Part shown: piece by piece, positions 20,891-31,711 of the stretch
Position numbering within the stretch: the first letter of the stretch is position 1
How the letters are laid out: each line of letters opens with the position of its first letter
NCBI GenBank assembly: GCA_029641185.1
Contig: JAPWGK010000010.1
Coordinates: 682,001-746,000, forward strand
DNA length: 64,000 nucleotides
DNA from: Pseudofabraea citricarpa
Lineage: Eukaryota > Ascomycota > Leotiomycetes > Helotiales > Dermateaceae
Direction: 5' to 3'
The notes under the pieces: model-generated
The model's input: the letters and a program-made list of their open reading frames with translations, nothing else
Databases searched by the model: none
What the model was told of the DNA's origin: nothing
Made by a program: the position numbers and the translations under genes

Positions 20891-21077
20891 CAGCCGTTGA
20901 CGATGTGCGCATTGTTCGTTTTGCCCCTTACCAATCTCTCTCCTGTACCTCCGTACCTTCTGATATTTGAATATAAAACTCCTCGCCCAAGAAATACCTT
21001 CCGCATTCTGCCACCCCACGCTCGTTCTTTCGTCTCGTTCAAAACCACAAGCCACCAACTGTCCCTTCCACTACAAC

Positions 21078-21767
21078 ATGCATCAGTCTACTCTTCTCCT
21101 TGTTGCGCTCGCAGCATTTGCATCCGCAAAGACAGATCTGACGGGATGTACCACAACTGATGTTAGTTCACCTGCTGGTGCTAGTGTCATCTGGTATGTA
21201 CCTTCGAGCGGTGAGCTATGCGAGCCTCTCGACTGTGGGGGTGGGCGAGCACCGCCAAAGACAACGGTGCCAGGTTGCGCTCAGTATTCAGGGACAGCGA
21301 CATATTCTCCCAGTTTCTTGGCAGGCTTCAATGAAGCGTCTTCGACAACAGCTGAAGCTGCAACCTCCACAGCTCCATCATCTGCTATGATAACTGGATC
21401 ATCCACATCAACCACCGAAGACACTGCTTCAGCCTCGGCATCAGCATCTGCATCTTCAATAAGCAGTCAATCTGAGTCCTCGTCACTTTCTGTCACTTTG
21501 ATTTCTGGCACAGCCACCTCGACGGCTTCTGAGACTGTCTTGGTCTCTGAAGCAGAGTCAACCACCACATTATCCAATGGCTCTGTGTCCGTATCCACTA
21601 GTTCGAGAATCGGCACTTCGACGAGATCCAGCTCTACGGCATCAACATCGTCTGGAACTGCTGCTGCAGCGACCAACACCAGCAACGCAGGAGCTGTTTC
21701 CTCGCTGAACAGCTTGGCCCCGGGTCTCGTGGGAGCCGTTGCTGTTGGATTTGTTGCTCTTCTGTAA
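21078..21767 (+). CDS. GPI-anchored Ser/Thr-rich cell-wall protein, 229 aa
   Basis: A single exon encodes a secretory signal (MHQSTLLLVALAAFASA, about residues 1-17). A compact region with four to five cysteines follows (about 18-75, including GELCEPLDCGGG and TVPGCAQYSG), then a long Ser/Thr/Ala stretch typical of O-mannosylated stalks (about 85-205). The hydrophobic C-terminus (GLVGAVAVGFVALL) is preceded by small residues (NTSNAGAVSS), as expected for GPI attachment. Similar short Cys-domain GPI proteins are common in filamentous ascomycetes and are of unknown function. The start is the ATG directly at the signal peptide; a longer upstream frame exists but would bury the signal. Location should be plasma membrane and wall. 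Confidence 0.75.
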   Translation: MHQSTLLLVALAAFASAKTDLTGCTTTDVSSPAGASVIWYVPSSGELCEPLDCGGGRAPPKTTVPGCAQYSGTATYSPSFLAGFNEASSTTAEAATSTAPSSAMITGSSTSTTEDTASASASASASSISSQSESSSLSVTLISGTATSTASETVLVSEAESTTTLSNGSVSVSTSSRIGTSTRSSSTASTSSGTAAAATNTSNAGAVSSLNSLAPGLVGAVAVGFVALL

Positions 21768-22509
21768 TCATCCAATCGATATAGTCATTATATACTCAAT
21801 CAAGTCGATACTTGATACGATAATTTGCAGGATCCCGAGAGCTGCTATGAGATAGAGCATGATTCTTGCTGCAGGACGGCCTGCCTGGTGACCTGCTATG
21901 GCTGTTCTGAAAACCCAGAGGAGGAAGACCAGGAGCCACAACATCACAAGGCGTCTTGTGGGAGGTTCTGGACGTATTGGCCGTGGGATAATGGCCGGTG
22001 TAACGAAAGGTCTACTGTACTCTCTCTTCCTGATAGGACAACAATATAATCATAATCCCACGCATCTTGAAATGTGATAATTCTCAAACCCAGGACATCC
22101 TGTAGCATGGTCTAGATCCCTCAGTCTAAGCCTAATTATGCCGGTCATGCAGGTTACATACATCTAGTCCTTCGACTGAAAGTGCTGAGTGTGGGATTCG
22201 ATTTTCAAAATCTTGGGGGTTTGCAGGATGTGGAACGTTCGGGCCAGGACGCCGACGTGCAACAAACTCTCGAGATGTTTTCTTGTGACACTTGAAGTGA
22301 GAAATTATCTGGACAGCGAAAGTCGCCCTTGAAAGTGTGGTAACACAATGTGCTGCTGAGTAAAGTGCACATCTGCATGGCGGATCAGGCTCCCGTAGAG
22401 CCATCACGGTAGCCGAGTCGGCTCGTCTGGAGGTGGAAATATCAAAAAAGTCGCGGAACACGATTCATCAACAGCCCTACCGAATCGCCATTGACGGTCG
22501 CCGCTCAGA
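21768..22509. other. Intergenic region upstream of the mitochondrial ribosomal gene
   Basis: I see no supported gene here. Short frames occur on both strands. The final 60 bases before the ATG at 22510 are the leader of the uL29m gene. Confidence 0.4.
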
Positions 22510-23388
22510 ATGTCGACTCCTACTGTTATGCGTCCCGCGGTGAGGAGGCTCTTGCAATCGAGCAGACTGCAGAATATCCCACCTACCTTCCTGGTCCCGT
22601 CTCTGGCAGCAACTACCCAAACCACCCCCTTCTCATCGACTGCCAACTCCTCCTATCCTCGAGACATGAATCCTGAGCGAGGTGTTTCTACCCAGCGCCG
22701 TACGGGCCTCCGACAGCCTCTCGCAGTTTCCAAGCACCCTCTCCCAATGCCTGTGCTCGATCCCAAGAAACGCAGCAAGGTCCAGGTGGATGAGAATCAT
22801 GGATTATGGGACTTCTTTCACAGCAAGGAGAAACCGATGAACACACCTGAGGAGGACTATGCTCATGGCAGACCTTGGTCTGCAGAGGAATTGAGGGCTA
22901 AGAGCTGGGAGGATCTACATGCGCTCTGGTTTGTCTGCTGCAAGGAGCGGAACAGAATTGTTACAGAAGCTGGGGAGAGGAAGAGACTAAAGGCTGGTTA
23001 TGGAGATCATGAAGCGGAAAGAAGAGATAAAGCTGTAAGTTCTATTGGAATGGCCAGAAATGACAGGGTACTGATTCGGTTGGTATAGGTCAGGTTGACG
23101 ATGAGAGCTATCAAGCAGGTTTTGACAGAGCGATTCTACTCATGGAGAGATGCTGAGGAGGTTGCGAAGAAGGATCCCGAGATCAACCTCTCGGGTGAAG
23201 GACCAATTTACACACCTGAGAACTTTGAGATTGACTACACGGAGCCGTTACCAAACGAGGAGGAGATTGTTGGAGAAGAGCGCGTTGAGTTGGAGAGCAA
23301 GAGGACTGCAGCATTGACAGAGCTCTACAAGGCTCAGATGGAGGAAGAGAAAGCAAAGAAGGAAGCCGAGAAGTCCAAAAAACAATAG
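22510..23388 (+). CDS. mrpl4: Mitochondrial large-subunit ribosomal protein uL29m (MRPL4/MRP-L47 family), 274 aa
   Basis: Exon 1 (22510-23034) and exon 2 (23089-23388) flank a 54-nt intron (GTAAGT...TATAG) in phase 0. The first 50 residues are basic and Ser/Thr-rich, as in a mitochondrial presequence. The MRP-L47 domain follows: NHGLWDFFHSKEKPMNTPEE, HGRPWSAEELRAKSWEDLHA, LWFVCCKERNRIVTEAGERK, and after the intron VRLTMRAIKQVLTERFYSWR. The C-terminus is a Glu/Lys-rich helix, common in fungal forms. The protein belongs to the exit-tunnel side of the mitoribosome large subunit and is needed for translation of mitochondrially encoded proteins. It is next to Rab GDI, in the same orientation and separately promoted. 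Confidence 0.93.
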
Positions 23389-23798
23389 GCGGCAGATGTG
23401 AAGATTAAATATGTACGATGATAAGTCGAGGTTGGTTGCGCCAACTAATTGTAAAAAAGACGGGCACTGTGCATGGAGTATTTGACATGAGATGTTCATA
23501 AGGATAGTGTACCATAGCATGCAGATATAGAAATGGCCAATATAAGGCCTGAAGAAGGCACATTGAGAGTCTCATCAGAGTGACAAAGGCGCGATTTGCA
23601 TTGAAAGGTCCCGCCTCAGAAAGCCAGGCGAGACACATTGGACTAGCCGAAACCAATCACATCCTCGCATACCGATCCACGACTGAGCTTGAGCTGCTCA
23701 CCGATCATTTCACTGTCAACACAGCTCAGCAGAATTAAGACTGATCTGTTCATAAATCTCTTGCTCTCGTCCTAATTCTATCCATCTACGAATAAGCC
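23389..23798. other. Intergenic region between mrpl4 and gdi1
   Basis: A 410-base space with the mrpl4 3' UTR and the gdi1 promoter. No gene is seen. Confidence 0.5.
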
Positions 23799-25498
23799 AT
23801 GGATGAGATCGCCCCCGAGTACGATGTTGTCGTCCTAGGCACAGGTATGTTGTTTTGACCCCGCATGGAGGGGCAACCCGAATTCTGATCTTGTGCAGGC
23901 TTGACCGAGTGTGTCCTTTCTGGGTATGACAAGCTTGATCGGGGGATTCTATGGGTTGCTAATGTCTTGTCAGTGTCTTGAGTGTCAAGGGCAAGAAGGT
24001 GTTGCACATTGATCGAAACGATCACTATGGAGGGTACGTTGATTCGCATATTGAGGGGGAGGAATGCTAATCATGCGCAGTGAAGCAGCATCTGTAAACA
24101 TCGAGGCAGTATGTACGCACCCGCTCTTGGCCGATTTCCTACTAATACCCGCCAGCTTTTCAAGAAGTACGGAAACTATAATAAGGGGGAGGAACCGTGG
24201 AAGAAGTATGGCCGGGCCAACGACTGGAATATCGATCTCGTCCCAAAACTCCTCATGTCCAGTGGAGAGTTGACCAACATCCTCGTTTCTACCGACGTTA
24301 CAAGATATCTTGAGTTTAAGCAAGTGGCAGGCAGTTATGTTCAGCAGGGCGCTGGTCCTAAGGCAACCGTTGCTAAGGTGCCTTCGGACGCCGGGGAGGC
24401 TTTGCGGTCATCCCTGATGGGCATATTCGAGAAGAGGCGAATGAAGAGCTTCATTGAGTGGATTGGTACCTTTGATGCTGGTAACTCCGCAGATCACAAA
24501 GGTATTATTGTCGTGAATATGAGAGGATGATGTAACTAACATCTTTTAGGTCTAAACATCAACACTTGCACAATGAAGGACGTATATGACAAGTTCGGTC
24601 TCGAAGCTGGTACTCGGGACTTCATCGGTCATGCTATGGCTCTTTACCAAACAGATGCCTATATCACTGAGACAGGACGTGCCCCAGAGACTATTGAGCG
24701 CATCCGTCTGTACGGAAACTCAGTTGCTCGTTACGGAAAATCCCCATACATCTACCCACTTTACGGTCTTGGAGAGCTTCCTCAGGGATTCGCTCGTCTC
24801 TCTGCTATCTACGGTGGAACTTACATGCTTAACACCAACATTGATGAGATCGTCTATGATGGCAAGAAGGCTGTGGGTATCAAGGCTACCATGTTGAATG
24901 GACATGAGCCTGGAAAGGATATGAAGTTTGAGACCAAGGCTGGAAAGATCCTTGGTGATCCATCTTACTTTACTGATAAGGTTCAAGTCACTGGACACGT
25001 CTTGAAGGCTATCTGTATCTTGAACCATCCTCTCGCTGGAACAAACGATAACGACTCTTGTCAATTAATCATTCCTCAGTCTCAAGTTGGACGCAAGAAC
25101 GGTAAGTCATGCTGAATCCGTTCATTATCACAAGCTAATAGATTTTAGATATCTACATCGCTGTTGTATCCAGTGCTCACAGTGTCTGCCCCAAGGGATA
25201 CTACATCGCCATCGTCTCGACCATTGCCGAAACCACTGCCAACCACCACCTCGAGCTGGCACCTGGTCTCGAGCGTCTCGGCCGCATCGAGGAGAAATTC
25301 ATGGGTCCACCTATTCCTCTATACGAGCCCCTGGAGAGCGGAGCCACTGACAACATCTTTATCTCCAAGAGCTACGACGCCACGAGTCATTTCGAGACGA
25401 CTACCGACGATGTCAAGGATATCTACCAGAGAGCTGAGGGGCACGCACTTGTCGTCGAGGGGTTGAGAGAGGGTACGAACTTGGTCGGAGAGGAGTAG
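23799..25498 (+). CDS. gdi1: Rab GDP-dissociation inhibitor, 468 aa, seven exons
   Basis: Seven exons (23799-23844, 23899-23923, 23974-24033, 24081-24108, 24156-24501, 24550-25101, 25149-25498) join without a frame break. Four introns crowd the first 360 bases, a pattern common in conserved fungal genes. The FAD-like N-terminal motif reads EYDVVVLGTGLTECVLSG, followed by KKVLHIDRNDHYGGEAAS, both GDI/REP hallmarks. Further on come RRMKSFIEWI, YIYPLYGLGELPQGFARLSA (the Rab-binding platform region) and YGGTYMLNTNIDEI. GDI extracts prenylated GDP-bound Rab GTPases from membranes and recycles them, so it is essential for vesicle traffic in the cytosol. Length matches the family (about 450-470 aa). 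Confidence 0.96.
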
Positions 25499-26812
25499 AA
25501 TGGTGAGAGTGAAAGTGGTGCTGTTTAGGTAGATAAGATACTTAAGTTAAGGTAGCGAAACAGAGCCTCGTCTTTTTTATACGTGTGTCTGGGTCTGGAT
25601 GATGTGACGAGGTATTTGTGTTGGGGTGGTGTTGTTGAAATGGTATACTGCGTAAAAAGAATGGTTTGTCTATTTGTTGGTTATGCATAGCACATGATAC
25701 GATTCCTTTTCCTTTTCTTTTTTGTGTATGGATGGATATATACGTCTGGCTGCATGGCGTGCTCGCATCGTATATTAGGAGATTGTTCATGGTGTGTGGT
25801 ACACGCATAGGTAGATATGCCTAGGTAAGTTGGTAGATTTCCAGCATTTTTCGCCTTTTCGCCCTTCTTCTTTTCTTCTTTCCTTCTATTCTGTCCTTAC
25901 TAGATAGCGGCATGCATGCAGATATACACACGTACAGCAGTACCCTACTCTATTCCTCGTCTCCTTTTCTTTTTCCTCTTCCCGCCTTTGCCCTTCTTTT
26001 TATTTTTGATTTTTTGGGGGGTCGGTTGTATCTGAATAAGTGAGGGGTTAGTTAAGTGGGGGGACTAAAGTGGGCGGGTGAGAAAGAGAAGGAGAATCGG
26101 TTTGTCTTTCAACAAGGCTCTTTCTCTTCGTGTTTTTGTCCTGGCAGAGGTTAGGTCGAGTCGTGTCGAGCCAAGTCAAGTCAAGTCAGGGTTGGGAATG
26201 AAATCTAGGTTTTTCTTTCTCTTCAAAAGCGGAAGGTTCCATCCAAACTGTGAATCTTTCACCTGGATGATGGTTTCGATTTGTGTTATGTGTTTATTTT
26301 GAATCAGAGCATTTGAATTTAACCTGCTGTGTCTATTTCTCCTAGTGACACAGTCCAGAAGTGAAATGACAAAAATGGAGAAGAGAAAGTTCAAATTCGA
26401 TTGTGGATTAAAAATACCAACGAAACTACCTGTGACTACATAACGAATGGAAACAAATGAAAAGATGGTTTGATCAGCGGGTTTTTAGCCTTTATGGAAG
26501 GAGAGATAGGATAAAGGAGAGACCAAAAAGAAAATCAAAAAGGAGCGTGAAGGTGCCGAGATCCTAAACTCGGCCCGGCTCGCTAAACTAAAACCAAAGA
26601 AAAACCATGTTTCTGCCTGTATTCTTTTCTTTTAGCTGCTTGGACCGACGATGTTAGAAATTTCAAAGGTTAAATAATGACTGGTTATGCGTCCTTGGTT
26701 ATAATGTGAAAGTGGCGAGGTTAGTAATAGTGCAGGTTGTTGTCGGGTAGGTAGTCAGCTAGCCAGTCAATAATAGTCGTCGCTTAACCCCAAGCTCGGT
26801 TGCCAGCAAAAT
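25499..26812. other. Convergent intergenic region, about 1.3 kb
   Basis: This is the 3' space between gdi1 (plus) and the HExxH-protein gene (minus). It is T-rich on the plus strand at 25850-26000, with short purine runs after. A small hairpin-like word pair CCGAG...CTCGG lies near 26555-26575. No gene is supported. Confidence 0.45.
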
Positions 26813-29627
26813 CTAAGGACTATCCTCAGTAGTCAAATCAATAAAATCATCATCATCCTCCGTCAGATCAACAACATCACGATCCTCGTCCGCCATATCA
26901 ATAACGACAGCGCCCAACCGCCTCACCGCTCCCTGCAGGTCTTGAATATTCCTCTCGGCCTCCGCTATGATGGACCTCTGGGCAGGAGCTACTTCAGGTG
27001 GACGTGCAACTGTAGGAGGGCGGACTGCAGGTGTGGGTTTGGGAGCAGTCCGCAGACGTTTGACATTTTCGGTTGACTTGACGAGCTTCTCGGCTTTCTC
27101 CTGGACCTTCAAATCTGGGGGAGCCACTTTGTCCCTGTTGATGGGATTGCCAACACCACGAATCGTGAATCGGAGATCACTCCAGTCGCGATATGGTCCG
27201 TTGCGCCCCAGGGGATCGTCCCTGAGGACAGGATCCTTCGGGCCGATCTCGTCAAAAAATAACTGGCTCTCAGTCACTGTCTGTGGTCGGTCTTGGATCT
27301 TGTGTAGAAGCGCCCCTTCGATGTCGAGGCCTATGGTAGCCATCAGCTTGACCATGAATCCGTATACCTGATCCCCGTCGTTGTTGATTCGATATAGAAC
27401 TTTGGGCATAGTTCCTTTTGCTTTATTGGCTAGATCTTTCATGACGAGTTGGTTGTTCTGGAGCGGCACATTGCTTCCGCGAATATTGCGAGAACGAAGA
27501 TGCTGCTCGATGAGATCGTTTGACCACGCTGCACTCCGGATGAGGATATCAACCTCGTCCGGCAACGTTGTATCACCAAGCTGGGCCTGAAACTCATTGT
27601 GCTCCTTGTGTATTGAACCCCGGACGAGGTCTCTCATCTGGGGTTCTTCATCCTGTCCAGCCGTGTCGATATTTTTGTCTTTACAGTATCTCACCAAGTC
27701 ACTTTTGTGCCAATCCTGGACAAAGAGGAGGCTCAGCTTTCTTAGAATCAAGCCGGCTAGAGTGTCTCCAGGATACCTACTCTCTACGCTTTTTATGCGC
27801 GAGTTGCGAATTTTGGCCATCATTGCTAAATCATCCTGATCAGGGCCTGTCCAATTTCTGTAGCCTCTAGCTTCAGCTTCTTTTTCTGTGTCCCAAGTCC
27901 CCAGTTTGGTATTATCGGCGTGAAACCAGCCATGGTCGTAATAATTCCAGCGCGTGAAATTGTTTATGGTGCAAATTGAATCAATCAAGTCGATCGAGAC
28001 ACTCGGGACTGGTGCACTGGCAGCGGCTTGGTTGATATTACTCCTGCTATCTTCTCGGGCACGTTTGGCTGCGTTCTTTGGTATCAAAGTCAGTGACAGC
28101 CAGCAACGATTAAGAGCACGTTTCGAAGCTTACATATGGGCGGTACTTGACTTCAACTTTTGTCCATTCTTCCTTTCCCCAATGCCTTCGATCGGTCTTT
28201 AGTACCTCCACAAGGCCATTCTTAACATCGCGGTCCTGGTAGACGGGATCCCACCTCTCCTCGATGTCATCCTCATCATCATAATTTTCAAGGTATGTTG
28301 GGAGGGTAGATTTCATCTCAATGCGCCACTTCTCCGCCGCCCGGATTTGCGTTTGGTCTGGCGGTGGGTGGGCTCTTGTCCCCTCATATTTCCGAACTCT
28401 GTGGCCACCACCTGGCACAGCCCTCCATGTGATACCGTTCTCATGCCCTCCATTTTGGAAATCGGGCTCAAGTGACGTGGCATGGCGATTGTCGGATCTT
28501 AGCAAATTCAACATTGCTTCAAGACCTTGAGCCCCATCCCATGACGACTGGGTCATTATACGTTCGAGATAGTCTGTCGATAGCGATTTCAGCTCCTTGT
28601 GAAGGTATCTAGTTTGGCCCTTCCGATATTGTGGTAACCAATAGAGAGGGGTATTGAATGACTTGGCTTCTTTAAAGGAACCCCAGTGAACAGTTTCTGG
28701 AACCTTATCGTCAAATATAAAAGACATGAAACTATGGCCCAACTCTCTCCGGCAGCCTTCGCCCACGAACATTTCAGAACTATCAGGTGTCCAAGCTCTA
28801 AAGTCCTGCCAGAAGAGAGCATGGCCTAGCTCGTGTGCGATTGTTACGCCGGCCATGAAAGTAGCTCGGAGATACTGCTCACTATCTTTCGCCGCACTTT
28901 TGATTGTATCCGAATACTCGGACATTATTGCAATGAGGAGTGGGCGTCGTGACAGGTCTTTGTCGTTGCCTGCAAGCTTCTGGTCGTTGTTCGCAATAAG
29001 CTCTGGTCTGAGCTCGATTGCCTTGTATGGCTCATTTATCTTCACCTGTATAGTAATGCCATGCCACCCATTCCGCCGATATATGAGAGGATCCGTTTGC
29101 CACTCTATATACTCTGCAAGCTCATCAAGCTCCCGTCTTGCTTTTTTTATCTCATTTGCTGTGATATTGGATCGTAATGGTACGAGTCTTGGAACTTGAC
29201 TACCACTGCGATCGTTGCCCATGCCCTTATTCAAGTTTTCACCTTTGGGGTTGATTGGAAGCTTGTAAATTTGATCGGCCGGTAGAAAATGTGCAACGTA
29301 CTCAATGCCGGCCTCAAGAAGTCTCGAAGCTAGAAGTAAGCTCTGATGAAGGTGGGCTACTGTGCCATCTTTCTGGTCCTTGGCTGCCCACCTATCTTCG
29401 GCAAATATTGGGTGAAGAGTGCCTGAGAGATCGGGTGCTCTGGTTTTCCGATCTGGGTCTATAAACTCTGTTAGTTCGTAACACGGCAGAGTTGTGCAGA
29501 GCAGTAAAAGGTGCCATTGATTGAGATGTTTTCGTGATTTTAACTCACCCAGAGCGCCTTGATCCTTCAATTCTGTTCGGTCCCATGCTTTCGCAACCTC
29601 TGTATCGTTGTCTCTCTTTCCGGACAT
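26813..29627 (-). CDS. Large uncharacterised protein with HExxH gluzincin-like motif and C-terminal SUMO-interacting-like motifs, 918 aa
   Basis: Exon 1 (29627-28134, 498 codons) and exon 2 (28075-26813) join in phase across a 58-nt intron (GTAAGC donor, CACTGAC branch, AAG acceptor), so two apparent ORFs are one gene. Residues about 258-275 read MAGVTIAHELGHALFWQDF; the HELGH zinc motif is followed 21 residues later by Glu290 (FVGEGCRRELGHSF), the spacing of gluzincin metallopeptidases. The C-terminal half has charged segments and a proline-rich stretch (about 855-885). The last 20 residues carry two hydrophobic cores in acid, VVDLTEDD and FIDLTTED, that look like SUMO-interacting motifs. 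SUMO-targeted proteases such as Wss1 have analogous parts, but the rest does not match Wss1 or SPRTN. I chose the ATG at 29627 because a TATATA box lies about 30 nt upstream; an in-frame ATG at 29777 exists. Confidence 0.7.
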
Positions 29628-31711
29628 CGTAATAACGTTGAAGAGGAGATTTGAGTATATATGTAACACAAGGTGTTTAAGATAGCGACAGATGAGAAAT
29701 ATTAATGCAGTTCCCGGAGAAGACATTTTGTCAACATTCCCGTCCGTCAATAAACAACGATGGAATATTGACCACATTGCCAGGGAGATAGCGTCGCTTG
29801 GAAAGAAGCACTCGGAATGTAGATGTTCTTGATTTTCTGAGACCTTGTCTCAGCTTTCAGGAGGATAATCGAGACCCGGCAATTAATGCTTAGATGAGAA
29901 AGCGGAATGTTCTCTGCAGTGATTTTTTACACTTTTGCTTTACATAGGTATGTGCAGTATGTAAGTAGGAACAGGTGCTATTACCAGAGACCATGATATC
30001 CAAACCACCAATATCACATAGGGATTTCAGGTGACTTAAAATCCCAAAAAATGAACAAGACTTACGACAAGCATGTTGGTATTGGTGAACAATTACCAGA
30101 TGAAAAAATGCATGTTGCAAAATTAATCATTTTTAAGCCTTAATATCGCTCAAGTCAACTCACTTTGTGAGAACGAGGCAGAATCAGACGGATAGAATTC
30201 GTAGAAAGTGTGTATTGACAACAAAATAGCCGCCTAGGTAACTACCTGTGGTCTTGACTGCGAAAGATAGTTCTAGAGTTCCCTGTCATTAATTGCTTAC
30301 GACGAAAGAGCCGAATCGTGGTGGTTGAATTGTACAGCTCTTGCTCCCATAAAGGTTTCCCGGAGTCTCATGTTTGGTCGAGTAAGAGATTGATGTAAAG
30401 TATAAAATTGTGACAAGGTGAGGGTCAAGTCCGTGATTGGCTTGGAAGATATCACCATGGTGTGGTACGGAGGCACAGGTGGTAAGTAAAGTTCCCTGTC
30501 ATGTCTGTACCATGAAAAAGTCTAAAAGGACTCTGGTACTTTTTGCTTTATACAGTAATCAAGGGAGAATAGGCGATACTCAACCACTAATTAGAAAAGC
30601 AACAGTGTTGCTAGTAGCATAATTTGGACATGGTTGGTTTCGGGAAAGTTTTTGCAACCTGTACCTCCGAAGAACTACATCTTTACCATAATTACACCAG
30701 ATGTTGAGAATGTAGCATCAAGCGGGACGAACATATATCTCTTAGATGTGTGCAACAGGCTGAAAACATGGCGTGACCGAGGCTGACGACATTCAAATGG
30801 TTGTTCGCATCGTGTATGCAGCTACGCTTGAGGAGGCGGGAGATATCGGACTTAAGACTGAGGAGCTCTAACAAACACCACTTAAAATGTCGGGTCATCT
30901 GCAGTGCGGGTAATTAAGATATCCCCGAGACGATCTTCGTGGAGACGTGGAAACTGCGACTGGTGGCATGGGGTTTTGATTCGGTCGGTCGAGGCTGGTT
31001 GCTTCTGTGTTCTGTTTCTGCTTTGAAATGCTTCAGTAATGTCAGAAAAGTTAGGCGAGCAAGATCAATAAAGGGTGGAAGTGCAGAGAGAGTTCAGTAT
31101 TTAAAGACAATGGCCATGTTGGTATGAGAAACAAGCAACAGAAGGATCTCGGTGCTGACCCGACGGTGGAGTAAGAGCGCCGCGATTGCGTGTAGAGTTT
31201 GCCCAGTTGGGCCAAGATCCAAGGAGCTGGCACGACCCGAGATGCACAAGTCTGGGTTGTGCATGCGCATAACATGCACAAATCGCTAATTCACCCCCAA
31301 TCCACCCCACACTCGTTGTGCTTCTCTCCAACCGCTGCTCTGAGCCGGCTTACGGATAATCGGGATCATAGTTGTGCAGAGAACAGCGAGGGTAAGTGCA
31401 GCTTGCAAAAAAGGGTTGCATCAAATCTGCCCGGTGAGTCAAGAGATAAATAATCTTTGCAGCCCCTTCGCCTTCCCTTCCTTTCTCTTGTCCCCTTTCT
31501 TCCTGCTGCATCGCTTGGCTGTCACTGTACCTCTGTACAATAGCCCGCTGTGTTTACTTGAGCCATAAGGCTCCGCAGCCTTGCTGCACACTGTTGTTGA
31601 TCAACGTCATTGATTGCACGCTTTCTGATAATTTCCCCGCTCACGGCATCGTCTCTGGAATTCAGCTTATCTCCGACAAGCTTGTAACTGCAGCGCTTCG
31701 ACGTGGCAACC
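29628..31711. other. About 2.1 kb divergent intergenic region
   Basis: The region is A/T-rich with short frames only. A TATATA-type word near 29658 precedes the HExxH gene. The last 250 bases before 31712 are pyrimidine-rich, as expected for the transporter leader. I see no gene, tRNA or repeat. Confidence 0.45.

Larger units (their letters stand above)
14666..21077. other. About 6.4 kb without a recognisable gene
   Basis: This is the longest gene-free space in the window. It holds a GGT-rich stretch near 15535-15590, a (CAG)n microsatellite, a GCGC run near 16645, a CCTGAA/CCTGAG hexamer array, GTT/TTG and GTGTG runs near 19380-19480, and an A/T-rich 18-bp minisatellite before the wall-protein promoter. 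Frames are short and biased by the repeats. It probably combines the long promoter of the C2H2 factor with that of the GPI protein; a noncoding transcript is possible. I found no tRNA A/B-box pair. Confidence 0.45.

Noticed and set aside
20679..20900. Small plus-strand frame over A/T-rich repeats
   Set aside because: It is the translation of the 18-bp minisatellite, without conserved character.
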